This document shows, one piece after another, positions 8,976 to 19,307 of a DNA stretch of 64,000 bases (the stretch's first letter is position 1; every line of letters starts with the position of its first letter). The stretch is from Bacteroidales bacterium H3 (GTDB lineage: Bacteria; Bacteroidota; Bacteroidia; Bacteroidales; Muribaculaceae). The DNA is taken from the NCBI GenBank assembly GCA_001701135.1, contig DAAN01000009.1:124001-188000 (forward strand). The letters run 5' to 3'. The translations under genes and the position numbers were made by a program. Below the pieces are notes generated by a model that made no database searches, was not told where the DNA came from, and was given only the letters and a program-made list of their open reading frames with translations.

Positions 8976-10792
8976 TCGTGAGCCACCTCCCTGCCCTCAC
9001 CGAGATCAATGAGGCGAGCGGTGGTTTCGGTCACCGAATCGAGGTTTCGTGGTGTGACCTTATATGGATAACGGTTCAGCAACCTGATTGTCATTACATT
9101 TTTGGAGTTCGAGAGGAAATCTATCACATCGTTCATCTTCTGCTGCACGACATTGAAGCCATCGTAACGCCACACCGCATAACCGATACGGCGCCACAGA
9201 GGTAGCTTTCCGTAGCTCTCTTTAAGATCACGCAGGCTCTCCATGAACGGATGCAGCAGCGAAAGCGCGTCGGCCGGCGTGACATTCTGCATGGCGAATT
9301 CCTTCACCTCCAGTTCACGTTTCTGCTTGCCGCGCAGACGGCGTATGAAGTTTTTGTAGGCGTCGATATTGAGGACAGCAGAATCGTTCATCGCCTTGTA
9401 TGTGAGGAACACGCCCAAAGGCAACAATACGAACGAGCTTAGCCAGATTCCCTCCCACACGGCGATATTGCCGTCGCGGGCCATTTTGTAGCCGGTGTTG
9501 TCGATCAGATAATAGAAAATGAACAGGAACACCGAAATCACCAGCGGAGTGCCGATGCCACCCTTGCGGATAATGGCGCCAAGAGGTGCGCCTATGAAGA
9601 AAAACACCAGACAGGCAAAAGAGAGAGTGAACTTTTTGTGCATTTCAATGCCATGGCGACGAATCGATGTGCGGTCCTCCTCCATCACATAACTGCGGAA
9701 CTCATAATCCTGCCTGATCTGCCGTGCGCGTTGCAACGCCAGATTGATATAGTTGGGTGTTCTGGTGGGTTCGGCCTCATAGAGCAGGGAATCGACATCA
9801 TAGCGCGCGTGGGCCGTAGGATAAGCCACCGATTCCCATTGCCGCACAGTGTCGCCGGGCGTCGGGGTTGACAGCTTATAGTCGTTGACGCGGACATAGG
9901 CGGCAGAGCGGATCTCGCGGGCGAACACCGCCCCAACCGAGTCGACCCGATGACCCACCGAATCGATTGTAGCCTGCAGCTCCTTCATGTTTTTGCCGAC
10001 ATACTGGTTGCGCATGCCCGATTCATCCATGCGGTTGAAATTGGCATCGAAACCGAGGAGTATTTCTTTAAGATCGAAATTTTCAGTGCGATAAGGCTGA
10101 TTATCGGCGCTGCGCCCCTGATTTTCGCGAAGATTCTCAAACTGCTCTCCGTTATATAACTGAAGAAAGAGGTGCACCTTGTCGTCGGCCGATTTCAAGT
10201 GGCCGGAGTCGGCGAGTATCACGCGTGCGTTGTCGAATCCGCGCGACACATCATATATCATCATATTATATAAGGTGCCGGTCTCGCGGTCCTTTTTTTC
10301 GACATAGAAATTATAGCCGGGAATCTGAGAATAAAACACACCTTCGGGTATCTCCAGTTCGGGCGATTTCTGCCGCATGGAGTAGAGGAGCGTCCACATT
10401 TTAGTCTGGGCAATCGGCAGCACATTGTTCTGGAAGAAAAATGCCCCCACGGCTATAAACGAAATGAGAATGATGAGCGGACTCATCACTTTCAGCAGCG
10501 ATATGCCGGATGCCTTCATGGCTGTCAGCTCGAATTTTTCGCCTAAGTTGCCGAAAATCATCAGCGAAGCCAGCAATATGGCAAGAGGCAGTGCCATCGG
10601 CACCATAGTCAGAGCCGCATAGAAGAAAAGCTCACCGATCACATCGACCGACAGGCCTTTACCCACCAGATCGTCGATATAACGCCACAAAAACTGCATC
10701 AGCACGATGAACAGGCAGATAAAAAATGTCATCAGCAGCAGAGGCACATAGCTCCGCAGCATGTACAGATATAGGCGTTTTATCCCAAACAT
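8972..10792 (-). CDS. LptF/LptG-family permease (lipopolysaccharide export)
   Basis: 606 residues, the YjgP/YjgQ family of inner-membrane proteins that with LptB extract LPS from the membrane. Three N-terminal transmembrane segments (about residues 12-34, 55-78 and 98-120) precede a long periplasmic beta-jellyroll region, then three C-terminal segments (about 385-470). A cytoplasmic tail of about 130 residues follows, longer than in Escherichia coli LptF/G. The start lies nine bases after the nadE stop, and a -7 box ends only four bases before the ATG. Whether it acts as LptF or LptG is not resolvable here. Confidence 0.9.
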   Translation of the reverse strand: MFGIKRLYLYMLRSYVPLLLMTFFICLFIVLMQFLWRYIDDLVGKGLSVDVIGELFFYAALTMVPMALPLAILLASLMIFGNLGEKFELTAMKASGISLLKVMSPLIILISFIAVGAFFFQNNVLPIAQTKMWTLLYSMRQKSPELEIPEGVFYSQIPGYNFYVEKKDRETGTLYNMMIYDVSRGFDNARVILADSGHLKSADDKVHLFLQLYNGEQFENLRENQGRSADNQPYRTENFDLKEILLGFDANFNRMDESGMRNQYVGKNMKELQATIDSVGHRVDSVGAVFAREIRSAAYVRVNDYKLSTPTPGDTVRQWESVAYPTAHARYDVDSLLYEAEPTRTPNYINLALQRARQIRQDYEFRSYVMEEDRTSIRRHGIEMHKKFTLSFACLVFFFIGAPLGAIIRKGGIGTPLVISVFLFIFYYLIDNTGYKMARDGNIAVWEGIWLSSFVLLPLGVFLTYKAMNDSAVLNIDAYKNFIRRLRGKQKRELEVKEFAMQNVTPADALSLLHPFMESLRDLKESYGKLPLWRRIGYAVWRYDGFNVVQQKMNDVIDFLSNSKNVMTIRLLNRYPYKVTPRNLDSVTETTARLIDLGEGREVAHE

Positions 10793-10796
10793 GCCG

Positions 10797-10828
10797 CAAA
10801 GTTACGAATTTCCCGCCTCTTGAGCAAG
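10797..10828 (-). promoter_or_regulatory. Leaderless-type promoter for the LptF/G permease, overlapping the nadE stop
   Basis: Minus-strand TAACTTTG (10804-10797) begins with the TAA stop of nadE and ends four bases before the permease ATG (10792). A CTTG -33 lies at 10828-10825 with a 20-bp spacer. Since the Bacteroidetes start site falls only a few bases after the -7 box, the mRNA would begin at or next to the ATG. Confidence 0.55.
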
Positions 10829-12901
10829 TTCGTCGGCGATAGCGTCGATTTCCGAGAGCCATATGGAGGCCGATGCATCGGAAGGCATGCGCCAGTCGCC
10901 GCGTGGCGACAGACACACCGACCCCACCTTGGGACCGTCGGGCATACATGAACGTTTGAACTGCTGGGTGAAGAAACGGCGGTAAAACACACGCATCCAT
11001 TTCAAAATCACCTGCGGCGGATATTTCCCCACATCCATGCTCCCTTTGTTGTGATAACGGCCGTCGAGATGCTGATACCAGAACGCCTGGAGAGCAAGCC
11101 TGAACACGCGCCGCGGGGGGAATCCGTAACGGATCAGTTGATAAAGGAAGAAATCATGCAGTTCGTAGGGTCCAACAAGATCCTCGGTTTTCTGCGCTAT
11201 GCTTCCATCTTTTTCCGGGGGGAGCAATTCGGGTGAAACCGGCGTGTCGATTATGTCGACGAGCGCCTCGGCCATATCGGAATTCTCTGCGTGGAACGCA
11301 AACCAGCGGACCAGGAAACGCACTAAAGTTTTGGGGACCGATGAGTTGACGGCATACATTGACATGTGGTCGCCATTATAGGTGGCCCATCCGAGAGCCA
11401 GTTCCGAAAGATCGCCTGTGCCGAGCACCATGCCCCCCTCCTGATTGGCCACATCCATCAATATCTGCGTGCGTTCGCGAGCCTGTGAATTTTCATAGGT
11501 CACATCGTGCACATTGATGTCATGGCCGATGTCGTGGAAATGCTGAATTACGGCATAGCCGATATTTATCTCGCGGGATGTGACGCCCAGCGATTCCATC
11601 AACGTCAGCGCGTTGGTGTGAGTGCGGCCGGTGGTGCCGAAACCGGGCATGGTGATTCCGATTATGCCTTTGCGGTCGAGTTTCAGACGGTCGAAAGCGC
11701 GGGTGGCGACGAGGAGTGCGAGCGTGGAATCAAGACCGCCTGAGATACCGACAACCAGACATTTGCAACCGGTGGCCGAAAGGCGCTGAGCCAGACCTGC
11801 TGTCTGAATCTGTATTATCTCCTCGCATCGCGATTCGTTGGCGGCATCGTCGTGAGGCACAAAGGGGTGAGGATTCACAAACCGCAGCAACTGAATTCTT
11901 CCCGCCTGCGGGGATGTTTCGTTATCATCAACCCGGTGAAGCATATTTTTGATTCGTTCGCGCACCTCATCACCGCTTTCGGGATCGAGCAGCTCGGCCA
12001 TGTCGAGGTTGATCTGGTGCACTTCCGGGTAGTTGTAGTGATGTTCACGGTCGGCGCACTCCTTGAAAGTGCCCATGTGCAGACGGTCGCGGCTGATGAG
12101 TTCGATGTCGATGTCGCGGATCACACAGTCGGGCACACCCTGCCAGCGTGGCAGTTCGCCAAGAATATTGCCGTTCTCGGCTATCAGACCTTTGCCGTCG
12201 AAGACAAGGTCGGTCGAAGATTCGCCGAAACCGGCCGAGGCATAGACATATCCGCAGATGCAGCGGGCCGACTGCTGGGCCACAAGATTGCGCAGATACT
12301 GGTATTTGCCGATATGATCAGGCGATGCCGACAGGTTGCAGATCACCTTTGCACCCTCCATGGCCGCATGGGTAGAGGGAGGAATGGGCACCCACAGATC
12401 CTCACAGATCTCAATGCCGACCTGCACGCCGTTGACCGAAAAAAGTTTGTTAGTGCACACCGGCACCTGACTCTCGGCGTCGCGGCCAATGATGCCGGGT
12501 GTCCACAGTCGCCGTTCGTAAAATTCGTTGTAATTAGGCAGATATGTCTTCGGTATGGTCAGTTTCTCGGCACCTCCGCCGATAACCACTGCGCAGTTAT
12601 AGATGCTGTTGCGGAAAAGAAGAGGCGCCCCGATCACGGCGTGGATTTTCAGATCGCGTGTGCTTGAGGCGATTAAGTCAACGGCCTCGGCTGCATGCCT
12701 GAGCAGCACTTCGTTGTGAAAGAGGTCGCCGCAAGTGTAACCCGTCACGCAAAGTTCGGGAAACACAGCAAGCTCCACGCCCTGCTCGTCGAGCCGACGC
12801 AGCATGTCGATTATTCCCCGGGCATTCGCCGCAGTGTCGGCCACCTTTACCGGGGGGACACAGGCGGCGACTCTGAAAAATCCGTCGCGCATATTTGACA
12901 A
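10802..12901 (-). CDS. nadE: Glutamine-dependent NAD(+) synthetase
   Basis: 699 residues, the long two-domain form. The N-terminal nitrilase-type glutaminase carries the triad Glu49, Lys119 (IPKTYLPNYNEFYE) and Cys166 (GIEICEDLW). The C-terminal ATP-pyrophosphatase synthetase has SGGLDST beginning at Ser387, and a typical GTGDLSELALGW. It amidates deamido-NAD with glutamine-derived ammonia, in the cytosol. A second in-frame ATG three codons downstream is also possible. It heads the operon with the permease and ribBA, divergent from dnaB. A TAACTTCG near-consensus -7 box lies at 12966-12973. Confidence 0.96.
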   Translation of the reverse strand: MSNMRDGFFRVAACVPPVKVADTAANARGIIDMLRRLDEQGVELAVFPELCVTGYTCGDLFHNEVLLRHAAEAVDLIASSTRDLKIHAVIGAPLLFRNSIYNCAVVIGGGAEKLTIPKTYLPNYNEFYERRLWTPGIIGRDAESQVPVCTNKLFSVNGVQVGIEICEDLWVPIPPSTHAAMEGAKVICNLSASPDHIGKYQYLRNLVAQQSARCICGYVYASAGFGESSTDLVFDGKGLIAENGNILGELPRWQGVPDCVIRDIDIELISRDRLHMGTFKECADREHHYNYPEVHQINLDMAELLDPESGDEVRERIKNMLHRVDDNETSPQAGRIQLLRFVNPHPFVPHDDAANESRCEEIIQIQTAGLAQRLSATGCKCLVVGISGGLDSTLALLVATRAFDRLKLDRKGIIGITMPGFGTTGRTHTNALTLMESLGVTSREINIGYAVIQHFHDIGHDINVHDVTYENSQARERTQILMDVANQEGGMVLGTGDLSELALGWATYNGDHMSMYAVNSSVPKTLVRFLVRWFAFHAENSDMAEALVDIIDTPVSPELLPPEKDGSIAQKTEDLVGPYELHDFFLYQLIRYGFPPRRVFRLALQAFWYQHLDGRYHNKGSMDVGKYPPQVILKWMRVFYRRFFTQQFKRSCMPDGPKVGSVCLSPRGDWRMPSDASASIWLSEIDAIADELAQEAGNS

Positions 12902-12970
12902 TTCGAGATTGTTTAACGATGTTGATAAACTACAGCTAAAATCCTGTTGATAAATTTTAGCGGAGCGAAG

Positions 12971-13003
12971 TTAGCGATTTTTTGCTGAATTATCGTAATT
13001 TTG
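12971..13003 (+). promoter_or_regulatory. Candidate dnaB promoter
   Basis: TAATTTTG at 12996-13003 matches the -7 consensus; the -33 is weak (TTAG at 12971, 21-bp spacer). The leader would be about 80 nt. Confidence 0.45.
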
Positions 13004-13086
13004 CGAATAAATTCTTTTAACCCGTCATATCAGCCGGGACATCACCACATTCCCCGGCACCCAATTCAAAACAAGAGAAACCGCAG

Positions 13087-14634
13087 ATGCCCGAATATCC
13101 CAACAATCAGTCCCGCCAGAACTATGCCAGCGCCCGGCGCAATCAGAATCAGCTCCTTGAACGCGAAGGGCGCATAGCACCACGCGACATCGAGGTCGAA
13201 AAAGCCGTTCTCGGCGCCCTGATGCTTGAAAAGGATGCTTACACCACCGTCTGCGACATCCTCAAGCCGGAATATTTCTACGAACCCGCCCACCAGAAGA
13301 TCTACGAAGCGGTGCAGCAGCTCGGCGCCTCGCAGCAGTCGATCGACATGCTCACCGTCACCGACAAACTGAGGGCTATGGGCGAGCTTAAAAACATAGG
13401 CGGCCCTGTGGTGATTTCCGAGCTGACAGCACGTGTGGCCTCCGGTGCCCATGTGGAATTCCACGCCCGCATCGTGGCGCAGAAATATCTTGCGCGAGAG
13501 CTGATAAATTTCTCGGCGGCTGTGGAGGAAAAAGCTTTCGACGAAGCCAACGATGTCGACGACCTACTGCAGGAAGCCGAGGGGCGCCTCTTCGAGATCA
13601 CCCAGCGCAACGTAAAGAAAGATGTGACGCAGATCGACCCCGTCATCAAGCAGGCTCTTGACCAGATTGAAGCAGCCGCCAACCGCGAATCGGGACTGTC
13701 GGGACTCGAGACTCAGTTCCACGATCTTGACAAACTGACTTCGGGATGGCAGAACTCCGACCTGATCATCATCGCGGCCCGTCCCGCCATGGGCAAGACC
13801 GCATTCGTGCTCTCGATGGCCAAGAACATGGCCGTGAACTGCAACATCCCCACCGCCATCTTCTCGCTCGAAATGAGCAACCTGCAGTTGGTGAACCGTT
13901 TGATTTCCAATGCTTGCGAAATCGAAGGCGAGAAAATCAAAAGCGGTCGCCTGCTTCCCAACGACTGGGACAAGCTCATGGCCGGAGTGAAACCCCTCTA
14001 CAACGCTCCACTCTATATCGACGACACACCCTCGCTCTCGATTTTCGAGTTGCGAACCAAGGCCCGCCGACTGGTGCGTGAACATGGAGTGAAAATCATC
14101 ATCATCGACTACCTGCAGCTGATGAATGCCTCAGGCATGAAATTCGGTTCGCGTGAACAGGAGGTGTCGATGATTTCTCGAAACCTGAAACAGCTCGCAA
14201 AGGAACTGAACATACCCATCATAGCGCTGTCGCAGCTCAACCGTTCGGTGGAAAGCCGAGGCACCGACAGCCAGTCGAAACGCCCGCAGCTGAGCGACCT
14301 TCGCGAATCGGGTGCCATCGAGCAGGATGCCGACATCGTCTGCTTTATCCACCGTCCCGAATATTACAATCACTCCGGCGAGGATGCCGAGGGCAACGAC
14401 ATCCGCGGTCTGGCACTCTTCATTGTTGCCAAGCACCGTTCGGGTAAGGTCGACGATGTCAAGATGCGCTTTGTTAGCCAGTATGCCCGATTCCAGAACT
14501 GGGACGAGGAGTTCACCACTCAGGAAGTGGTGTCATCGCGACTCAACGACGACCTCCCCGGCGCATCCACTCCCTCGCCTTTCGATGCCGGCGAGGCCGA
14601 CATAACCTCCACCCAATCCGACGTTCCATTCTGA
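13087..14634 (+). CDS. dnaB: Replicative DNA helicase DnaB
   Basis: 515 residues. The N-terminal DnaB domain begins near residue 38 (VEKAVLGALMLEKDAY), followed by the RecA-fold ATPase with Walker A around Lys237 (ARPAMGKTAF) and Walker B IIIIDYLQLM. SQLNRSVESR and DADIVCFIHRPEYY are typical DnaB motifs. The hexamer unwinds the fork ahead of the replisome. The C-terminal tail is acidic and low-complexity, ending DVPF, reminiscent of protein-docking tips. A glycosyltransferase gene starts two bases after the stop. Confidence 0.96.
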   Translation: MPEYPNNQSRQNYASARRNQNQLLEREGRIAPRDIEVEKAVLGALMLEKDAYTTVCDILKPEYFYEPAHQKIYEAVQQLGASQQSIDMLTVTDKLRAMGELKNIGGPVVISELTARVASGAHVEFHARIVAQKYLARELINFSAAVEEKAFDEANDVDDLLQEAEGRLFEITQRNVKKDVTQIDPVIKQALDQIEAAANRESGLSGLETQFHDLDKLTSGWQNSDLIIIAARPAMGKTAFVLSMAKNMAVNCNIPTAIFSLEMSNLQLVNRLISNACEIEGEKIKSGRLLPNDWDKLMAGVKPLYNAPLYIDDTPSLSIFELRTKARRLVREHGVKIIIIDYLQLMNASGMKFGSREQEVSMISRNLKQLAKELNIPIIALSQLNRSVESRGTDSQSKRPQLSDLRESGAIEQDADIVCFIHRPEYYNHSGEDAEGNDIRGLALFIVAKHRSGKVDDVKMRFVSQYARFQNWDEEFTTQEVVSSRLNDDLPGASTPSPFDAGEADITSTQSDVPF

Positions 14635-14636
14635 CC

Positions 14637-15671
14637 ATGAACTATTATCTATCGCGCAACTACCGCGACACCAACAGCGCAGGCAACAAGGCCAAAACCG
14701 ACATCGAGGACATAATGGCGGATATGGGATTCCGCAACGCCGGGTCGCCCCGCAGTTTCCATCACGGCAGCGCAAGAGCATTCCTCGCCACATTGGCAAG
14801 CGTGTTGAAAACGCCTATGAACCTCCGCCGGGCCGACATTCTGGTAATCCAGTATCCCCTTAAAAAATATTTCACCCTGCTCTGCCGCATGGCTCACATG
14901 CGTGGAGCCAAGGTGGTGACGCTGATTCACGATCTGGGCAGTTTCCGCCGCAAGGCGCTTTCACCCCGGCATGAAATCAGCCGCCTGGGCAATGCCGACT
15001 ACATAATAGCACACAATGCCTCCATGCGCAACTGGCTTCTTGAGCACGGTCTGAAAAAGCCTGTCGGCGAACTTGAAATCTTTGATTATCTGTCGGCTTC
15101 GGAAGGGCTGTCGCACAGCAGTCCAGCACCTGGCGAGGCATGGGTTGTGAACTACGCCGGATCGCTGACCATGCGCAAGAACGCTTTTCTATACACCTTG
15201 GGCAGCAAACTCAACGACACCCGCATCACACTTTACGGCTATGGGTTCAGCATCACAGACGCGGTCGGCGCCGACCGGTTTGATTGCGCCGGCTTCACCC
15301 CCTCCGACCGGCTGATAGCCACTGCCGCCGGACAGTTCGGCCTGGTGTGGGACGGCAACTCCACTGCAGCCTGCGATGGTGCATTCGGCGAATATCTGCG
15401 CTATAACAACCCCCACAAGACATCGCTCTATTTGCGCTGCAATCTTCCGGTGATCGTATGGAGCCAATCGGCAATGGCTCCTTTTGTGAAAGAAAACGGC
15501 ATAGGGCTTTGTGTGGATTCACTTGATAATCTTGATACCACACTCGCCGCTGTCACCTCTGAGCGTTACGGAGCCATGGCGCAGGCCGCTGCCGCTATGT
15601 CGCACCGTCTGGCTTCGGGTCACTACACCCGTCGCGCCCTTTCGGAAGCAATCCGCAGCCTGCAGCGCTGA
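14637..15671 (+). CDS. Galactofuranosyltransferase-like glycosyltransferase
   Basis: 344 residues, starting two bases after dnaB. The start MNYYLSRNYRDTNSAGNKAK, the region with VVTLIHDLGSFRR (about residues 97-110) and the late YNNPHKTSLYLRCNLPVIV stretch match the GT-B-like family annotated beta-1,6-galactofuranosyltransferase (WbbI type). Such enzymes transfer a sugar from a nucleotide donor onto surface polysaccharide or glycolipid. No signal peptide or transmembrane segment is visible, so it is probably cytosolic or peripheral. Donor and acceptor are not deducible, and no other glycan genes adjoin it. Confidence 0.78.
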   Translation: MNYYLSRNYRDTNSAGNKAKTDIEDIMADMGFRNAGSPRSFHHGSARAFLATLASVLKTPMNLRRADILVIQYPLKKYFTLLCRMAHMRGAKVVTLIHDLGSFRRKALSPRHEISRLGNADYIIAHNASMRNWLLEHGLKKPVGELEIFDYLSASEGLSHSSPAPGEAWVVNYAGSLTMRKNAFLYTLGSKLNDTRITLYGYGFSITDAVGADRFDCAGFTPSDRLIATAAGQFGLVWDGNSTAACDGAFGEYLRYNNPHKTSLYLRCNLPVIVWSQSAMAPFVKENGIGLCVDSLDNLDTTLAAVTSERYGAMAQAAAAMSHRLASGHYTRRALSEAIRSLQR

Positions 15672-15695
15672 CACCGGTCCACACACCACGAAATA

Positions 15696-15727
15696 TTTGG
15701 TAAAGTGGTGGAAATTGGCTAACTTTG
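15696..15727 (+). promoter_or_regulatory. ileS promoter
   Basis: TTTG (15696-15699), a 20-bp spacer and TAACTTTG (15720-15727) form a full match to the Bacteroidetes consensus. The predicted leader is about 70 nt before the ileS ATG at 15801. Confidence 0.65.
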
Positions 15728-15800
15728 TACCTGATTTTGCAGCGGCATCACGCCTTTCGCTGAGAGACGTCACTGCCGCCTATAGATAAAAACCAACAAG

Positions 15801-18800
15801 ATGAAGTTTACCGAATACGACAAATTCAATCTGCCCGAAATAAACAAGGAAGTCCTCGCGCAGTGGAATGCCGATGATCTGTTCCGCCGCAGCATCGAGC
15901 TACGCGAAGGGTGCAAGCCTTTCGTGTTCTTCGAGGGTCCCCCCTCGGCCAACGGCATGCCCGGCATCCATCATGTGATGGCCCGCACCATCAAGGATAT
16001 TTTCTGCCGCTACAAAACCATGCAGGGCTTCAAGGTGAACCGCAAAGCCGGCTGGGACACCCACGGTCTGCCCGTGGAACTCGGCGTAGAGAAAATGCTC
16101 GGAATCACCAAGGAGGATATCGGTAAAAAGATTTCTGTCGACGACTACAACGCCGCATGCCGTCAGGAGGTGATGAAGTACACCAAAGAGTGGACCAACC
16201 TCACCAACTCCATGGGCTACTGGGTTGACCTCGACAATCCTTACGTCACATATCACAACAGCTACATAGAATCATGCTGGTGGCTCCTCAAGCAGCTCTA
16301 CGACAAAGGGTACCTCTACAAAGGATACACCATCCAGCCTTATTCACCCGCTGCCGGCACCGGCCTCAGCTCGCATGAGCTGAACCAGCCGGGATGCTAT
16401 CGCGATGTCAAGGACACCACGTGTGTGGCCCAGTTTCTCTGCACCGATCCCATCGATGCAATGAAGGGTTGGGGCAACCCCTACTTCCTGGCCTGGACAA
16501 CAACCCCCTGGACTCTCCCCTCCAACACTGCGCTGGCCGTAGGTCCCGGAATCGATTATAACGTCGTGCGCACCTATAACCCCTACAGCGGCGAGAAAGA
16601 GACCGTGGTTGTAGCTGTCGCGCTAATGAACTCCATGTTCAACCCCAAAGCCGCCGGCATTGCCCTTGGCGACTACAACAAGGGTGACAAACTTATCCCC
16701 TTCGAGGTAGTGGCCACTCTCAAAGGCAAGGAGCTTACAGGCATGCACTACGAGCAGCTGATCCCATGGATGAATCCCGGCGAAGGTGCTTTCCGCGTAA
16801 TTCCAGGTGACTACGTGACCACCGAGGACGGTACCGGCATCGTGCACATCGCCGGCACTTTTGGCGCCGACGACCTCCGTGTGTCGCGTCAGGCCGGCGT
16901 GCCCCCGCTGACCCTCATCGACAAAGACGGCAACGTGCGCCCCATGGTCGACCTCACCGGCCGTTTCTTCCAGCTGGAGGATATCGATACCCGCTTCGTT
17001 GAGGAGCGTGTGGATGTAGAGGCCTATAAACCCTGGGCAGGCAAATATGTGAAAAACGCCTACGACCCCGCCAAGGGTGAAAACGACGAGACCCTCGACA
17101 TAGAAATCTGCATGTGGCTCAAGCAGAACAACAAGGTGTTCCGAATCGAGAAACATGTACACAACTATCCCCACTGCTGGCGCACCGACAAGCCCGTGCT
17201 CTATTACCCGCTCGACAGCTGGTTTATCCGCACCACCGCATGCCGCGAACGTCTGCTGGAACTGAACAACAACATAAAGTGGAAACCGGCAGCGACCGGC
17301 TCGGGTCGTTTCGGCAAATGGCTCGAAAATCTCCAGGACTGGAACCTCTCCCGTTCGCGCTACTGGGGCACCCCGCTGCCTATATGGCGCACGGAAGATG
17401 GCAAGGAAGAGATCTGCATCGACTCCATCGCCACCCTCTACTCCGAAATCGACAAGGCTGTGGAAGCCGGTGTGATGAAGGAGAACCCATACAAGGCAAA
17501 AGGATTCGTTCCCGGCGACTATTCCCGTGAAAATTACGACCGCATCGACCTCCACCGTCCCTATGTCGACGACATCGTGCTTGTCTCTCCTTCGGGCAAA
17601 CCCATGAAGCGCGAGACCGACCTCATCGACGTGTGGTTCGATTCCGGCTCGATGCCCTATGCCCAGATTCATTACCCCTTCGAAAACAAGGAGGCACTGG
17701 AATCGGGTCAGGTATATCCCGCCGACTTCATCGCCGAGGGTGTCGACCAGACCCGCGGCTGGTTCTTTACCCTCCACGCCATCGCCGGCATGGTGTTCGA
17801 CACCAATTCCTACAATGCCGTCATATCAAACGGTCTGGTGCTCGACAAGGATGGCAATAAGATGTCTAAACGTCTGGGAAATGCCGTGGATCCTTTCGCC
17901 ACCATCGAGGAGTTCGGATCCGACCCCGTACGCTGGTATATGATTGCCAATTCCGCACCCTGGGACAACCTCAAATTCAATCCCGAAGGTATCCGCGAGG
18001 TATCGCGAAAGCTCTTCTCCACAATCTATAACACTTACTCTTTCCTGACACTTTATGCCAACGTCGACGGTTTCACCGGCGCCGAAAAGCAAGTGCCTTT
18101 GGCTGAGCGTCCCGAAATCGACCGCTGGATTCTCTCGCTGCTCAACACTCTGATCAAGGAGGTGACCGCGGCGCTCGACGACTACGAACCCACGCGCGCA
18201 GCCCGCCAGATCAACGATTTTGTCAACGACAACCTCTCCAACTGGTATGTGCGCCTCAACCGCAAGCGCTTCTGGGGCGGCGGTCTCGATTCCGACAAAC
18301 TCGCGGCATATCAGACACTGCTCACATGTCTTGAGACAGTGGCCCGACTCATGGCGCCCTTTGCGCCTTTCTTTGCCGACCGCCTCTACCGCGATCTTAC
18401 CGCTCCCGCTCTGGAAGCCGAGGGCAAACCGATGGTATCTGTCCACCTCACCGACTTCCCCAAAGCCGACGAATCGGTAATCGACAGCGCTCTCGAAGAA
18501 CGCATGCACCTGGCTCAGACCGTTTGCTCTCTGGTGCTCTCGTTGCGTCGCAAGGTCAACATCAAGGTGCGCCAGCCCCTGCAGGCCATCATGATTCCTG
18601 TAAGTTCAGAAAGCCGCAGAAGCCAGCTCGAAGCCATGAAGCAGCTTATCCTCTCCGAAGTCAATGTCAAGGAGATGCAGCTCACCGATGACAGCGACGG
18701 CGTGCTGGTGAAATCGATCAAACCCGACTTCAAGAAACTCGGTCCGAAGTTCGGCAAGAAGATGAAGGCAGCCGCAGCGGCCATTAACGCTTTCACACAG

Positions 18801-19235
18801 CAGCAGATAGCGCAGATCGAACGCGACGGCAGCATCACGTTCCGGCTCGACGGCGAGGATGTGACCGTCGAAGTCACCGACGTCGACATCCATTCCGAGG
18901 ATATTCCCGGATGGCTTGTGGCAAGTGACGGCTCGGTGACAGTGGCTCTGGAGGTGGAAATCACCGACCAGCTCCGTAAGGAGGGCGTTGCACGCGACCT
19001 CATCAACCGCATTCAGAATATCCGCAAAGGACGTGACTACGACATCACCGACCGCATCACCGTCACCGTGGAGCCTTCGGAGCTGACTTCAGGCGCCGTG
19101 GCTGATTTCGGCGAATATATCGCCTCGCAGGTGCTCGCCTCGGCCATCGTGGAAGCTCCTGTCCCCGATCCCGCCGATGATGAAGTGCTTGACATCGACG
19201 GCACCGAGGTGAAAGTAAAAATCTCACGAAGCTAA
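15801..19235 (+). CDS. ileS: Isoleucyl-tRNA synthetase
   Basis: 1144 residues, a class I synthetase charging tRNA-Ile. The HIGH-equivalent is GIHHV at residues 55-59 and KMSKR is at residues 687-691 (Lys687). The connective editing domain has WTTTPWTLPSNTAL, and a long C-terminal extension follows instead of the short zinc domain of the E. coli enzyme. The length and C-terminus suggest the eukaryote-like IleS2-type lineage, often less sensitive to mupirocin; that is family knowledge, not shown here. A full promoter precedes it, and a strong hairpin follows 14 bp after the stop. Confidence 0.97.
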   Translation: MKFTEYDKFNLPEINKEVLAQWNADDLFRRSIELREGCKPFVFFEGPPSANGMPGIHHVMARTIKDIFCRYKTMQGFKVNRKAGWDTHGLPVELGVEKMLGITKEDIGKKISVDDYNAACRQEVMKYTKEWTNLTNSMGYWVDLDNPYVTYHNSYIESCWWLLKQLYDKGYLYKGYTIQPYSPAAGTGLSSHELNQPGCYRDVKDTTCVAQFLCTDPIDAMKGWGNPYFLAWTTTPWTLPSNTALAVGPGIDYNVVRTYNPYSGEKETVVVAVALMNSMFNPKAAGIALGDYNKGDKLIPFEVVATLKGKELTGMHYEQLIPWMNPGEGAFRVIPGDYVTTEDGTGIVHIAGTFGADDLRVSRQAGVPPLTLIDKDGNVRPMVDLTGRFFQLEDIDTRFVEERVDVEAYKPWAGKYVKNAYDPAKGENDETLDIEICMWLKQNNKVFRIEKHVHNYPHCWRTDKPVLYYPLDSWFIRTTACRERLLELNNNIKWKPAATGSGRFGKWLENLQDWNLSRSRYWGTPLPIWRTEDGKEEICIDSIATLYSEIDKAVEAGVMKENPYKAKGFVPGDYSRENYDRIDLHRPYVDDIVLVSPSGKPMKRETDLIDVWFDSGSMPYAQIHYPFENKEALESGQVYPADFIAEGVDQTRGWFFTLHAIAGMVFDTNSYNAVISNGLVLDKDGNKMSKRLGNAVDPFATIEEFGSDPVRWYMIANSAPWDNLKFNPEGIREVSRKLFSTIYNTYSFLTLYANVDGFTGAEKQVPLAERPEIDRWILSLLNTLIKEVTAALDDYEPTRAARQINDFVNDNLSNWYVRLNRKRFWGGGLDSDKLAAYQTLLTCLETVARLMAPFAPFFADRLYRDLTAPALEAEGKPMVSVHLTDFPKADESVIDSALEERMHLAQTVCSLVLSLRRKVNIKVRQPLQAIMIPVSSESRRSQLEAMKQLILSEVNVKEMQLTDDSDGVLVKSIKPDFKKLGPKFGKKMKAAAAAINAFTQQQIAQIERDGSITFRLDGEDVTVEVTDVDIHSEDIPGWLVASDGSVTVALEVEITDQLRKEGVARDLINRIQNIRKGRDYDITDRITVTVEPSELTSGAVADFGEYIASQVLASAIVEAPVPDPADDEVLDIDGTEVKVKISRS

Positions 19236-19249
19236 AACAATTTTCTATC

Positions 19250-19289
19250 GTTGAACGTTTTCATGGTCAAAAACCTGAAAACGTTCAAC
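19250..19289. other. 14-bp perfect inverted repeat between ileS and the DksA-like gene
   Basis: GTTGAACGTTTTCA (19250-19263) pairs perfectly with TGAAAACGTTCAAC (19276-19289), with GGT/ACC extending the stem inward. No T-tract follows, only TATAATAATAAT, so it is not a classical terminator. It may be an mRNA processing or stability hairpin, or an operator. Confidence 0.8.
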
Positions 19290-19307
19290 TATAATAATAA
19301 TATTACC

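Noticed and set aside
11852..12667. 271-codon open frame antisense to nadE
   Set aside because: Overlaps the nitrilase domain of a well-supported gene, with no motifs of its own.
16623..17777. 384-codon open frame antisense to ileS
   Set aside because: It lies wholly inside ileS on the opposite strand, has no recognisable motif, and reflects the GC-rich codon bias of the sense gene.
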